Both the position numbers and the translations under genes were made by a program. This document shows positions 42,619 through 50,140 of a stretch of 64,000 bases of DNA, in pieces. Under the pieces are notes generated by a model that was not told where the DNA came from, searched no databases, and saw only the letters and a list, made by a program, of their open reading frames with translations. This DNA is from JBQLZO01 sp052168315 (lineage in GTDB: Bacteria; Planctomycetota; Phycisphaerae; Phycisphaerales; UBA1924). How positions within the stretch are numbered: position 1 is the first letter of the stretch; each line of letters starts with the position of its first letter. The stretch is taken from the NCBI GenBank assembly GCA_052168315.1, contig JBQLZO010000072.1, forward strand, positions 1-64,000, in the 5' to 3' direction.

Positions 42619-42641
42619 GCTTTTTTTGCTGTGGACCTTGG
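42591..42641 (-). promoter_or_regulatory. Probable programmed -1 frameshift site of dnaX
   Basis: Minus strand, in order: AAGG about eight bases upstream, slip run AAAAAAA at 42627-42621 read as A-AAA-AAA in the dnaX frame, then GCATGAT, then a GC hairpin (GGCGG 42613-42609 with CCGCC 42596-42592 plus inner pairs). The zero-frame stop TGA is at 42617-42615. Slipping back one base joins dnaX to the tail frame as K-K-S-M-M. The three elements match those known for dnaX of E. coli. Transcript slippage on the A run, as in Thermus, is the alternative. Confidence 0.7.
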
Positions 42642-43781
42642 GGGCGCGGGCGTGCTCGGGCGGGCGGCGTTGCTGCCGGATTGTTCTGCGAGGAGCCTTG
42701 TGACATCGGCGACATGGTCGGCCATGGCGAGGCGGACGATCATGGCGTCGAAGAGTGCGCGGGGCATGACGGTCTGGGCGATCATGCGTGAGCAGGATTC
42801 GCAGACGGCGATGAGGTGGGTGATGGCGGGCGCGTCGAATCGGCTGGCCTGCTGGATGGCGTCGTCCCGCTGGTTTCCGGAGAGTTCGACGAGTGTGGTT
42901 TGGGGGCCGCAGGTCAGGAGGATGAGCAGGTCCCTGAGTCGTTCGGCGATGCTCTCGATGATCTGCTCGCGGGAGATTCCCTGCTGGACGAGTTGGTCGG
43001 CGAGCTGGACGGCCTTTGCGGCGTCGGCATCGGCGATGGCGGTGAGGAGATCGGCGATGGCCTGCCGGCGGGGGAGCCCGAGGAGTCGTTCGAGCAGGGC
43101 GACATCCATGGTCTTGCCGGGCTCCGCGGCGGCCATGACGCGGTCGAGGAGGGAGAGGGCATCGCGCATGGAGCCGTTACCGAGCCGGGCGATGGCGATG
43201 AGGAGGTCTTCGTCGGCGTCGGCGTCCTCGCTCTGGACGACATGTCGGAGGTGGGGCGCGATCTCGGCGGGCGGGAGGTTTCTGAAGTCGAAGCGCTGGC
43301 AGCGTGACTGGATGGTGGCGGGGACCTTGTGGGTCTCGGTGGTGCAGAGGATGAACTTGACATGCTCGGGCGGTTCTTCGAGCGTTTTGAGGAGAGCGTT
43401 GAATGCGGAGGTGGAGAGCATGTGGACTTCGTCGATGATGTAGACCTTGTACTTGCCGCGCATGGGGCGGTAGATGCAGTTGGCGATGAGTTCGCGTGCC
43501 TCGTCGACGCTGGAGTTTGATGCGGCGTCGATCTCGATGACATCGGTGTCCTGGCCGGTCATGATGGCCTGGTCGACCTCGGGCGAGCCGCCGTTGAGGG
43601 CCTTGGCGAAGACGCGGGCCATGGAGGTCTTGCCGACGCCGCGTGTTCCGACGAAGAGGTAGGCGTGGGCGACGCGGTTTGATTCGATGGCGCGCCTGAG
43701 GGTGTGTGCGATGGCCTGCTGGCCGATGAGTTCGTCGAAGGATGTGGAGCGGTAGCGGCGTGCGAGGACGGTGTAGGACAT
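42615..43781 (-). CDS. dnaX: DNA polymerase III clamp-loader subunit DnaX (gamma-length product)
   Basis: AAA+ ATPase of the clamp loader, 388 residues in the zero frame. MSYTVLARRYRSTSFDELIG begins it at 43781. Walker A is VGTRGVGKT (44-52), Walker B YIIDEVHML (114-122), and TTETHKVPATIQSRCQRFDF holds the SRC arginine finger. The zinc module usually found after ALNC is missing: ALN is followed by GGSPEVDQAIMTGQ and then DVIEIDAAS, about 14 residues shorter and without Cys. The protein ends STAKKA at the slip site. Upstream frame codons belong to the SRP RNA region and are rejected. Gene order SRP RNA-dnaX is shared with Bacillus. Confidence 0.95.
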   Translation of the reverse strand: MSYTVLARRYRSTSFDELIGQQAIAHTLRRAIESNRVAHAYLFVGTRGVGKTSMARVFAKALNGGSPEVDQAIMTGQDTDVIEIDAASNSSVDEARELIANCIYRPMRGKYKVYIIDEVHMLSTSAFNALLKTLEEPPEHVKFILCTTETHKVPATIQSRCQRFDFRNLPPAEIAPHLRHVVQSEDADADEDLLIAIARLGNGSMRDALSLLDRVMAAAEPGKTMDVALLERLLGLPRRQAIADLLTAIADADAAKAVQLADQLVQQGISREQIIESIAERLRDLLILLTCGPQTTLVELSGNQRDDAIQQASRFDAPAITHLIAVCESCSRMIAQTVMPRALFDAMIVRLAMADHVADVTRLLAEQSGSNAARPSTPAPPRSTAKKA

Positions 43782-43807
43782 GGTTTGAGCGCGCCTGCCT
43801 TTCCCGA

Positions 43808-43931
43808 CCCGATCGGTTGACGGCCAGGACACCGGCGGCACCGGACGCCGGACGCTTATGGCTGCTGCCGTCAAGCCCTGACCAGGTTCACGCCACGCCC
43901 GTGCACCGGGCCCGGCCGTCAACCGACGGGG
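43808..43931 (-). ncRNA. ffs: Signal recognition particle RNA (small bacterial type)
   Basis: RNA scaffold of the SRP with Ffh. On the minus strand the conserved domain IV reads GTGAACCTGGTCAGG, then an apical stem-loop, then GGCAGCAGCCATAAGCG. The ends pair over 13 consecutive bases, TCGGTTGACGGCC with GGCCGTCAACCGA, plus CCCG/CGGG. The length of about 124 nt fits the Alu-less form. The apical tetraloop seems to be TGAC closed by a T-G pair, not the usual GGAA. It lies 26 bp before dnaX, as in Bacillus. Confidence 0.9.
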
Positions 43932-43941
43932 TCGAGCGGTG

Positions 43942-43947
43942 ATTGTA
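43942..43947 (-). promoter_or_regulatory. -10 box of the SRP RNA gene
   Basis: Minus-strand TACAAT, five of six matches, lies about 10 bases before the first base of the SRP RNA terminal stem. No good -35 is seen. Confidence 0.55.
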
Positions 43948-44100
43948 GGCGGTTGGGGGGTTGGTTTGGGGCGTTGATCGGGCGTGATTGGGTGCGATTG
44001 GGTGTTCCGGGCGATGTTGTCGGGGGCGGGCGCGGGCGGCGATGGTCGCGTCGTTGGGTGGATGTGGGGGATCGGCGGTGGGTGCGGGGTTCGGGGGCGA

Positions 44101-44106
44101 TAGACT
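44101..44106 (+). promoter_or_regulatory. TANNNT box before the PIN/TRAM gene
   Basis: TAGACT lies nine bases before the ATG at 44116, followed by GTGGGC as also seen after the TATACT box at 30167. There is no Shine-Dalgarno, so the mRNA may carry almost no leader. Confidence 0.35.
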
Positions 44107-44115
44107 GTGGGCCGC

Positions 44116-45387
44116 ATGCCCGAATCCACTTCCAGGTCGACCCCATCGATGAACGATCGCGAGATCGCGGAGCGTCAGCGGAAATCGCTGGTGGTTCTGC
44201 TGCAGGTGGTGATGTTCGCGCTGCTGGCGATCGTTGTTTCGCTGGGCATCGTGGACGATTCGAACCAGACGGCGGGGACGGGGTTCGTGGAGCGGTGGTG
44301 GATCCCGGTGGGCGTTGCGATCGTGTTCGGCGTGATCGTGATCGCGGTGGATGTGCTGAGCCCTAAGCGGAAGCTCTCGACGATCTCGTCGATTCTTTTC
44401 GGGATCTTGACGGGCGTGCTGCTGGCGTTCCTGGTGGGGGTCGTGCTGGAGTATTTCGCGCAGGTGATCCTGCCGGCGCAGATGCTCAGCGATCCGGGGT
44501 ACCTGCGGATCGCGGCGGTGGTGAAGGTTTCGATCGGCGTGGCGTTCGCGTACCTGGGCGCGGCGACGATCCTGCAGACGCAGGATGACTTTCGGCTGGT
44601 GATCCCGTACGTGGAGTTCGCGAAGCAGATTCGTGGTTCGCGGCCCTACCTGATGGATACCTCGTGCCTGATCGACGGTCGGATCCACGCGGTGGCGGAG
44701 ACGGGCGTGTTCCAGATGCCGCTGGTGATTCCGCGGTTCGTGATCCGTGAGCTGCAGACGCTGTCGGACTCTTCGGATCGCTTGAAGCGGGCGCGGGGGC
44801 GTCGGGGGCTGGACCTGGTGACGAAGCTGCAGCGTTCGGCGCGCCTGGATGTGACGATCGACGAGTCGGCGATGCCGGGGATGGATGTCGATCAGATGCT
44901 GGTGGAGCTGGCGCGTCAGATGACGGCGGGGATCATCACGACGGACCAGGGGCTGCGGCGGGTGGCGTCGATCCAGGGGGTTCCGGTGCTGTCGATGAAC
45001 GAGTTGGCGAACGCGCTGAAGCCGAGCGTGATCCCCGGGGAGGCGCTGGGGGTGCATCTGCTGAAGCCGGGCGAGCAGGCGGGTCAGGGCGTGGGGTATC
45101 TGGACGATGGGACGATGGTGGTGGCCGAGGATGGGGCCGAGCGGATCGGTCAGGATGTGGTGCTGGTGGTGACCTCGACGATGCAGACCTCGGCGGGGCG
45201 GCTGATCTTCGGTCGGCTGAGCGAAGATGGTGCGGGCGGGGCGGATCCGGCGTCGGACAGCCATCACGGGATGGATGCGATGGGCGACCGCGGGGACAGT
45301 GATGGTCGGGGTGATGGGCGCGGGGAGGGCGGCTCAGCCGGCGGCCGTCGCCGTCTCGGCGCTGCGCGCCGCGGGCGTGACGGTTGA
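44116..45387 (+). CDS. PIN/TRAM-domain membrane protein (YacL-like)
   Basis: Four N-terminal helices (about 25-45, 62-80, 92-115, 131-153) are followed by a PIN nuclease-fold domain beginning RPYLMDTSCLIDGRIH (Asp 181 and 187) with IITTDQGLRRVA near its end. A TRAM RNA-binding domain follows (GVGYLDDGTMVVAEDG, IGQDVVLVVTS). This is the YacL family layout, a probable membrane-tethered RNase or RNA-binding protein; activity is not proven. The last 35 residues are Gly/Asp/Arg-rich and lie antisense to the 3' end of the lipid kinase gene. The start MPESTSRSTPS is favoured; an ATG at 44149 is possible. Confidence 0.88.
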   Translation: MPESTSRSTPSMNDREIAERQRKSLVVLLQVVMFALLAIVVSLGIVDDSNQTAGTGFVERWWIPVGVAIVFGVIVIAVDVLSPKRKLSTISSILFGILTGVLLAFLVGVVLEYFAQVILPAQMLSDPGYLRIAAVVKVSIGVAFAYLGAATILQTQDDFRLVIPYVEFAKQIRGSRPYLMDTSCLIDGRIHAVAETGVFQMPLVIPRFVIRELQTLSDSSDRLKRARGRRGLDLVTKLQRSARLDVTIDESAMPGMDVDQMLVELARQMTAGIITTDQGLRRVASIQGVPVLSMNELANALKPSVIPGEALGVHLLKPGEQAGQGVGYLDDGTMVVAEDGAERIGQDVVLVVTSTMQTSAGRLIFGRLSEDGAGGADPASDSHHGMDAMGDRGDSDGRGDGRGEGGSAGGRRRLGAARRGRDG

Positions 45388-46347
45388 GGGCTTCGGGGCG
45401 GGGAGGAGCACGGGCATCGCGGCGTGGACGACGGAGATGGTGGCGCGATCGGCGGCGTTTTCGGTGGTGCGTGGGTCCGATGCGCTTGGGTCGGCTGACC
45501 GGGCGGGGTTGGCGATGGTGCGGGAGGTGAGGGCATCGCCATCGATCTGGAAGTTGAGCGCCTGGTCGTGGGCGATGATCTCGATGTGCTCGGCTCGTTG
45601 GAAGATGGATCTGCGTCGCTGGAGGTGGCGGTCCATGAGGGTGTCGATCATCCAGCCGAGCAGGCCGAGGCGTGTGTGGTGCGGGAGGAAGACGAGATCG
45701 AGGAGGGCATCATTGACGGCGGCGGTGCTCGCGGGGTTGAGGCGCATGGCGTACTGGCGTGAGTTGGCAATCACGAGCATGCCGGGGGCCGCGTCGATGA
45801 TGCGCTTGCCATCGGCGTGGACGGTGATGACGGGCGGCCTGAGGCGGGCGAGTTCGCTGAGCATGGGCCGGATGTAGGAGAGGTGGGAGATGGCGCCCTT
45901 CCGGATCCTTGCGAGTCGGTGGACGACGCTGGCGTCGTATCCGACGCTGGCCATGAGGGTGAAGGGGTTGCCATCGATGACGCCGAGGTCGATGCGGCGG
46001 ATGCGTCGGTGGTCGAGCGCATCGGCGATGGGGTCGGCGCCGCCGACCATGCCGAACTCCCTGGCGAAGAGGTTCTCGGTGCCGCAGGGGCACTGCCAGA
46101 TGGGGATGTCTTTTTGCGCGGCGATGGGCGCGGCCATTCTGACGGAGCCATCGCCGCCGACGACGGCCATGGCTCGGACTTCGGGGTCGAGGTTGTCGAT
46201 GGGTTCGCGGGGCGCGCCGGGGCCGAACTCGATGGGGATGGGCTCGTGGCCGCGCTGGATGAGTCGTTGCTCGATCTGGCGGGCGCGTTTGGCGGCGTGG
46301 CCGCGTCCGGCGATGGAGTTGAACAGGAGTGCGATCCGTGCGCCCAT
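45334..46347 (-). CDS. Diacylglycerol/lipid kinase family protein
   Basis: ATP-dependent kinase fold of DagK/YegS type, 337 residues. N-terminus MGARIALLFNSIAGRG matches the N-P-x-x-G loop, and VVGGDGSVRMAA (GGDG at 62-65) is the nucleotide signature. CGTENLFAREFGM and LGVIDGNPFTLMASVGYDAS follow as in the family. The substrate may be a diacylglycerol or a sphingoid base. AGGA lies before the ATG at 46347. Its last 54 bases overlap the end of the PIN/TRAM gene on the opposite strand. Confidence 0.88.
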   Translation of the reverse strand: MGARIALLFNSIAGRGHAAKRARQIEQRLIQRGHEPIPIEFGPGAPREPIDNLDPEVRAMAVVGGDGSVRMAAPIAAQKDIPIWQCPCGTENLFAREFGMVGGADPIADALDHRRIRRIDLGVIDGNPFTLMASVGYDASVVHRLARIRKGAISHLSYIRPMLSELARLRPPVITVHADGKRIIDAAPGMLVIANSRQYAMRLNPASTAAVNDALLDLVFLPHHTRLGLLGWMIDTLMDRHLQRRRSIFQRAEHIEIIAHDQALNFQIDGDALTSRTIANPARSADPSASDPRTTENAADRATISVVHAAMPVLLPAPKPSTVTPAARSAETATAAG

Positions 46348-46429
46348 GCTGGGAGTCCTGTGGGAGGGTCGGCGATGCGTCTGGGCTCAGGCGGGACGGT
46401 GGTGGAGCCCGGGCGGGTTTGGGGGTCGT

Positions 46430-46435
46430 TATGCT
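46430..46435 (+). promoter_or_regulatory. TANNNT box before the BamD-like gene
   Basis: TATGCT lies exactly six bases before the ATG at 46442. No Shine-Dalgarno is present, so a leaderless start is likely. Confidence 0.35.
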
Positions 46436-46441
46436 ATGGGG

Positions 46442-47677
46442 ATGATGCAGGAAGCATGGCCGGATTCAGGGTTCATCGGGCGAAGGGCGGTGGATGCTCC
46501 GCAATCGGCGGGGGGATGGGGCGTGGGCGCGCGGGGGTGGCTCGTGGGCCTTGTTGTGGGGATTTGGATCTTCGTGGGCGGGGGCGGTGGCGCGTTCGGG
46601 CAGCAGACGCTGGAGTTGACGGGGGGCGGGTGGTCGGAGGCGGGCGAGCAGCGGCGGAGCACGGACCCGCTGGATCCGGAGGACCGCGCGGTGCTGGACC
46701 GGGCGCGGACGCTGCTGGCTGAGGATCGTCCGCGGGCGGCGCTGGGGGTGATCCGGGCGTGGATCGAGGATCGTGAGTTTTCGGAGCATCCGGGACTTGC
46801 GGAGGCGCTGCTGATCCGCGGGGATGCGCTGACGGCGGTAGGCGGCGAGTTCAAGGCGCTGTACGACTACGAGCGGATCCTGCGGGAGTTCCCGGGGTCG
46901 GAGTCGTTCATCACGGCGAACGAGCGTGAGTACGCGATCGCGGAGCGGTACCTGACGGATCTGAAGATGCGGTTCCTGGGGATGCGGATCCTGGATGCGT
47001 CGGACATCGCGGTGGAGCTGCTGATCCGGATCCAGGAGCGGATGCCGGGGTCAGCGCTTGCGGAGCGATCGGCGATCCGGCTGGCGGATTTCTACTACGA
47101 CCGGCGTGAGATCGCGCTGGCTTCGGACATGTACGACATCTACCTGCGGAACTTTCCGAACGGGGAGAACCGGATCAAGGCGGAGAAGCGCCGGATCTAC
47201 ACGGATCTGGCGCGGTTCAAGGGGCCGCGGTACGACGCATCCTCGCTGACGGATGCTCGGCTGAACATCGAGGACTTTGCGCGGCGGTATCCGCTGGAAG
47301 CGCAGCGGACGGGGTTGAACGACGGGCTGCTGGCGCGGATCGATGAGTCGCAGGCGGCGCAGATGCTTGATACGGCCGAGTGGTACCTGCAGACGAAGAA
47401 CTATCCGGCGGCGCGGCTGACGATGGAGCGGTTGATCATCGCGCATCCGCTGACTTTCGCGAGCGAGCGGGCGCGGGCGTTCATGGCGGATCGCGGGTGG
47501 GCGGTTCCGGGCGGCGTCGGGGATGATGTGGGTGGCGAAGGGGACGCGGATGAGGGGGGCGTGATCCTGACGGGGCCGCAGCGGGCCGAGGTGGTCGGGG
47601 GCGTCGGTGATGATGGGGAGGAGCGGGAGGCTGGTGGAGCGGGTGATGGGGATGGCGGGCAGGAGCGTCGGCGATGA
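46442..47677 (+). CDS. BamD-like outer-membrane assembly protein with tetratricopeptide repeats
   Basis: Protein of about 411 residues. A hydrophobic signal segment (GWLVGLVVGIWIFVGGGGGA) leads to a helical repeat region: RTLLAEDRPRAALGVIRAWI, EALLIRGDALTAVGGEFKAL, YDYERILREFPGSESF, SDMYDIYLRNFPNGE and YLQTKNYPAARLTMERLI. The pattern of outer-membrane lipoprotein BamD/YfiO is recognisable, but no lipobox Cys is seen. The tail is Gly/Glu-rich. ATGs at 46436, 46442 and 46445 are all possible; 46442 fits the spacing from the TATGCT box. The stop overlaps the LptE-like start in ATGA. Confidence 0.78.
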   Translation: MMQEAWPDSGFIGRRAVDAPQSAGGWGVGARGWLVGLVVGIWIFVGGGGGAFGQQTLELTGGGWSEAGEQRRSTDPLDPEDRAVLDRARTLLAEDRPRAALGVIRAWIEDREFSEHPGLAEALLIRGDALTAVGGEFKALYDYERILREFPGSESFITANEREYAIAERYLTDLKMRFLGMRILDASDIAVELLIRIQERMPGSALAERSAIRLADFYYDRREIALASDMYDIYLRNFPNGENRIKAEKRRIYTDLARFKGPRYDASSLTDARLNIEDFARRYPLEAQRTGLNDGLLARIDESQAAQMLDTAEWYLQTKNYPAARLTMERLIIAHPLTFASERARAFMADRGWAVPGGVGDDVGGEGDADEGGVILTGPQRAEVVGGVGDDGEEREAGGAGDGDGGQERRR

Positions 47678-48207
47678 GTCGGGCGACGCGTGCCGGTGGT
47701 GTTGTTGCGGCGGCGCTGCTGATGGCGTGCTCGTTCGCGCTGAGCGGGTGCGGGGGTGGCGGGTATCGGTTCGAGTCGAGTTATGACTCGTCGATCCGGA
47801 CGGTGGCGGTGCCGATCTGGGAGAACACGACCTTCGCGCACGGGCTGGAGTTTGAGTTGAGCGAGGCGCTGGCGAAGGAGATCCACCGGAGCACGCCGTG
47901 GAAGGTGATCAACACGCCAGGCGGCGCGGACGCTTCGCTGGTGGGGTCGATTGTTTCGGCGGAGATGAGCAAGCTCTCGACGGATCCGGAGTCGGGTCTG
48001 GTGCAGGAGCTTGCGACGCAGATCATCGTTGCGTTCGAGTTCAAGGATGGAGAGACGGGGCGGGTGCTGGTGGCGCGGAGCGGGTTCCGGGCGTCTGATG
48101 CGTTCGTGCCGGGGCCCGGCGCTCGTGAGCGGCTCGAGCAGGGGCAGGCGGGCGCGGTAGATCGGCTGGCGCGGAGCATCGTGAGCGAGCTTCGTCAGGC
48201 GTGGTGA
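47674..48207 (+). CDS. LptE-like LPS-assembly lipoprotein
   Basis: Outer-membrane lipoprotein, the plug partner of LptD in other bacteria. Signal peptide with lipobox ALSGC at about residues 22-26, followed by GYRFESSYDSSIRTVAVPIW, ENTTFAHGLEFELSEALAKE and the helical C-terminal AVDRLARSIVSELRQAW, characteristic of LptE. Length 177 residues. It overlaps the BamD-like gene by 4 bp, so the two outer-membrane assembly genes are translationally coupled. LptD is not in the window. Confidence 0.85.
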   Translation: MSRATRAGGVVAAALLMACSFALSGCGGGGYRFESSYDSSIRTVAVPIWENTTFAHGLEFELSEALAKEIHRSTPWKVINTPGGADASLVGSIVSAEMSKLSTDPESGLVQELATQIIVAFEFKDGETGRVLVARSGFRASDAFVPGPGARERLEQGQAGAVDRLARSIVSELRQAW

Positions 48208-48308
48208 GGGCTTGGCGGGGCGGGGCTTGCTGCGCGTAGGCTCTGGCGGGTGAGGCGGGGTTGATGCGGGCGCATGGGGCGGTCGCGGCGATGATGGAGG
48301 TGTGATCG

Positions 48309-48677
48309 ATGTTCGACCAGTTCAAGGCGATGGGGGCGATTGCGGCGCTGATGAAGGACAAGGAGCGGCTGCGGGCGATGGGCGAGCAGTTCAAGGCCCG
48401 GCTCGAGGCGATCGAGGCGGAGGGTGAGGCCGGCGGCGGGGCGGTGCGGGTGCGGGTGTCGGGGACGATGGAGGTGCGGGGCGTGGACATCGCGCCATCG
48501 CTGGCGGCTTCGTTCGGTGCTGATGGGGCGACGACGGCGATGGCGGAGGGGCTGATCGGCGAGGCGATGAACAAAGCGCTGGCGCTGGCTCGTCAGCGCG
48601 TGCAGGCGGAGGCGCAGAAGGCCGCGGAGGAGATGGGGCTTCCGGACATGCCGGGGCTGACGAACCTGCTGGGGTGA
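48309..48677 (+). CDS. ybaB: YbaB/EbfC nucleoid-associated protein
   Basis: Small DNA-binding protein forming a dimer with a helical grip. It shows MFDQFKAMGAIAALMKDKER at the N-terminus, RVSGTMEVRGVDIAPSL in the beta core, and AMNKALALARQRVQAEAQKA in the C-terminal helix. GGAGGTG lies before the ATG at 48309. Length 122 residues. In many bacteria it follows dnaX; here it lies 5 kb away after the outer-membrane pair, and recR is not seen. Confidence 0.9.
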   Translation: MFDQFKAMGAIAALMKDKERLRAMGEQFKARLEAIEAEGEAGGGAVRVRVSGTMEVRGVDIAPSLAASFGADGATTAMAEGLIGEAMNKALALARQRVQAEAQKAAEEMGLPDMPGLTNLLG

Positions 48678-48689
48678 GCGGCGGAGCTT

Positions 48690-48716
48690 CACCGCAGAGA
48701 CGCAGAGGACGCGGAG
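48690..48716 (+). repeat. Dispersed intergenic repeat, copy 1
   Basis: A 27-base purine-rich element beginning CACCGCAGAG and ending CGCGGAG, with internal CGCNGAG periodicity. It agrees at 23 of 27 positions with copy 2 at 57353-57379, in the same orientation. It sits in the 337-bp gap 48678-49014, which has no gene; the rest of that gap shows nothing I can assign. Confidence 0.6.
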
Positions 48717-49014
48717 AAGAGGCCGGACTGACAAGTCGGCTCGGGTGAGGGGTGACACGGGTGCGGCGGGGGTCGGTGCGGTACGGGGCACTGGGCGATT
48801 TGTGTTTGGACTTGGTGTGGTGCGTGCGGCGCGTCGGCACGGCGCGGAGCGTGCGCGCGGAGAGCGAGTGTCCGGTGGGCAGGGGCGTGCGTGGTGTTCG
48901 CGCGGTGACAGCGCGGGGATGGCGAGGCCTGGGCGCGCCATGTGTGCGACATGGGAGCGCCACCGGGGCGCGGCGTCGCGGTGAGTGCTTTGGTACGGCG
49001 GTTCGGTTGGGGGT

Positions 49015-49569
49015 TTAGCGCTTGGAGAACTGGAAGCGACGGCGGGCGCCGGCCTGGCCGTACTTCTTGCGTTCGACCTCGCGGTCGTCGCGGGTGAGGT
49101 GGCCGTGGTCGCGGAGGACGCCCTCGTGTGAGGGGTCGAACTTCTTGATGGCGCGGGCGATGCCGAGCCTGACGGCCTGTGCCTGTCCCATGTGTCCGCC
49201 GCCGTTGCAGCGGCAGGAGACATCGAGCTTTCCGGCGAGTCCGGTGGCCTCGAGCGGGGCCATGACATCCTTGCGGTCCTGGATCTCGGTGAAGTACTCG
49301 TCGATGGACTTCTCGGCCTTGCGGGTGATCCTGACGGTGACCTTTCCGGAACCGGGCTTGATGCGGACGCGAGCGACGGCGGCCTTTCTGCGGCCGGTGC
49401 CCCACCACCATCCCTGCGCATCGGGCGCTTCGGGCTGTGCCGTCGGGCGCGGCTCGACGCTCTTGGTCTGCGAGGTGGAGACCATTGAGGGATCGAAGGT
49501 CGGCTGCGGGGCCTTGGGCTCGAGGGCGGCGGGGGTGGTGGTCGCTTTGGTGGTCTGCTCTTCGCTCAT
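49015..49569 (-). CDS. rpsI: Ribosomal protein uS9
   Basis: 30S protein whose C-terminal tail contacts P-site tRNA. The family core begins at GTGRRKAAVARVRIKPGSG, continues VRITRKAEKSIDEYF, GHMGQAQAVRLGIARAIKKF and LTRDDREVERKKYGQAGAR, and ends RRRFQFSKR. An N-terminal extension of about 55 residues rich in Thr, Pro and Ala precedes it, as the start MSEEQTTKATT at 49569 shows; the core alone would be about 130. It follows uL13 by 86 bp in the conserved order. Confidence 0.95.
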   Translation of the reverse strand: MSEEQTTKATTTPAALEPKAPQPTFDPSMVSTSQTKSVEPRPTAQPEAPDAQGWWWGTGRRKAAVARVRIKPGSGKVTVRITRKAEKSIDEYFTEIQDRKDVMAPLEATGLAGKLDVSCRCNGGGHMGQAQAVRLGIARAIKKFDPSHEGVLRDHGHLTRDDREVERKKYGQAGARRRFQFSKR

Positions 49570-49655
49570 GGTGTGGATTCCGGGTCGGGTGATCGGTCGG
49601 TTGCTGACGGGTGGAGAGGGTGGTGTGGTCTGGTGTGGGGGTTGGCTGCGGTCGC

Positions 49656-50093
49656 TCAGGCGTTTGCGTGGAGCGGGGTGGGCGACTGTGCCTGATGCGG
49701 GTGCTCGGGGCCGCGGTAGACCTTGAGCTTCTTGAGCATCTGACGGCCGAGGCGGTTCTTGGGGAGCATTCGGCGGACGGCATCCTCGATGAGGAATTCC
49801 GGGCGGCGCTGCCGGAGTGCGGCGTAGGTTTCGGCCTTCTGGCCGCCGGGGTATCCGGAGTAGCGGAGCTTGAGCCTGTGCTCGGCCTTGTTGCCGGTCA
49901 TCTCGATGTTCTCGGCGTTGGTGACGATGACGAAGTCGCCGGTGTCGACATGTGGCGTGTACTCGGGCTTGTGCTTGCCCATGAGGACGACGGCGATGTC
50001 TGAGGCGAGGCGGCCGAGGCGCTGGCCGGTGGCATCGACATGCTTCCACTGCGGCGAAGTCTGTGTGGCGTTGAAGAAGGTTGTCTGACGCAT
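49656..50093 (-). CDS. rplM: Ribosomal protein uL13
   Basis: 50S protein. The start MRQTTFFNATQTSPQW at 50093 has GGAGG upstream. Motifs are WKHVDATGQRLGRLASDIAV, MGKHKPEYTPHVDTGDFVIV, AENIEMTGNKAEHRL, and RRMLPKNRLGRQMLKKLKVY with GPEHPHQAQ. Length 145 residues, normal. It is followed by rpsI on the same strand. Confidence 0.96.
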   Translation of the reverse strand: MRQTTFFNATQTSPQWKHVDATGQRLGRLASDIAVVLMGKHKPEYTPHVDTGDFVIVTNAENIEMTGNKAEHRLKLRYSGYPGGQKAETYAALRQRRPEFLIEDAVRRMLPKNRLGRQMLKKLKVYRGPEHPHQAQSPTPLHANA

Positions 50094-50120
50094 GATCTGT
50101 CGGCCTCCGTGGGATCTGAT

Positions 50121-50140
50121 CGCCCCGTGGTGATGGGGCG
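50121..50140 (-). promoter_or_regulatory. Leader hairpin upstream of rplM
   Basis: CGCCCC (50121-50126) pairs with GGGGCG (50135-50140) across an eight-base loop, 28 bases before the rplM ATG. It may be part of an autoregulatory leader, as known for rplM in other bacteria, but its sequence is not diagnostic. Confidence 0.3.
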
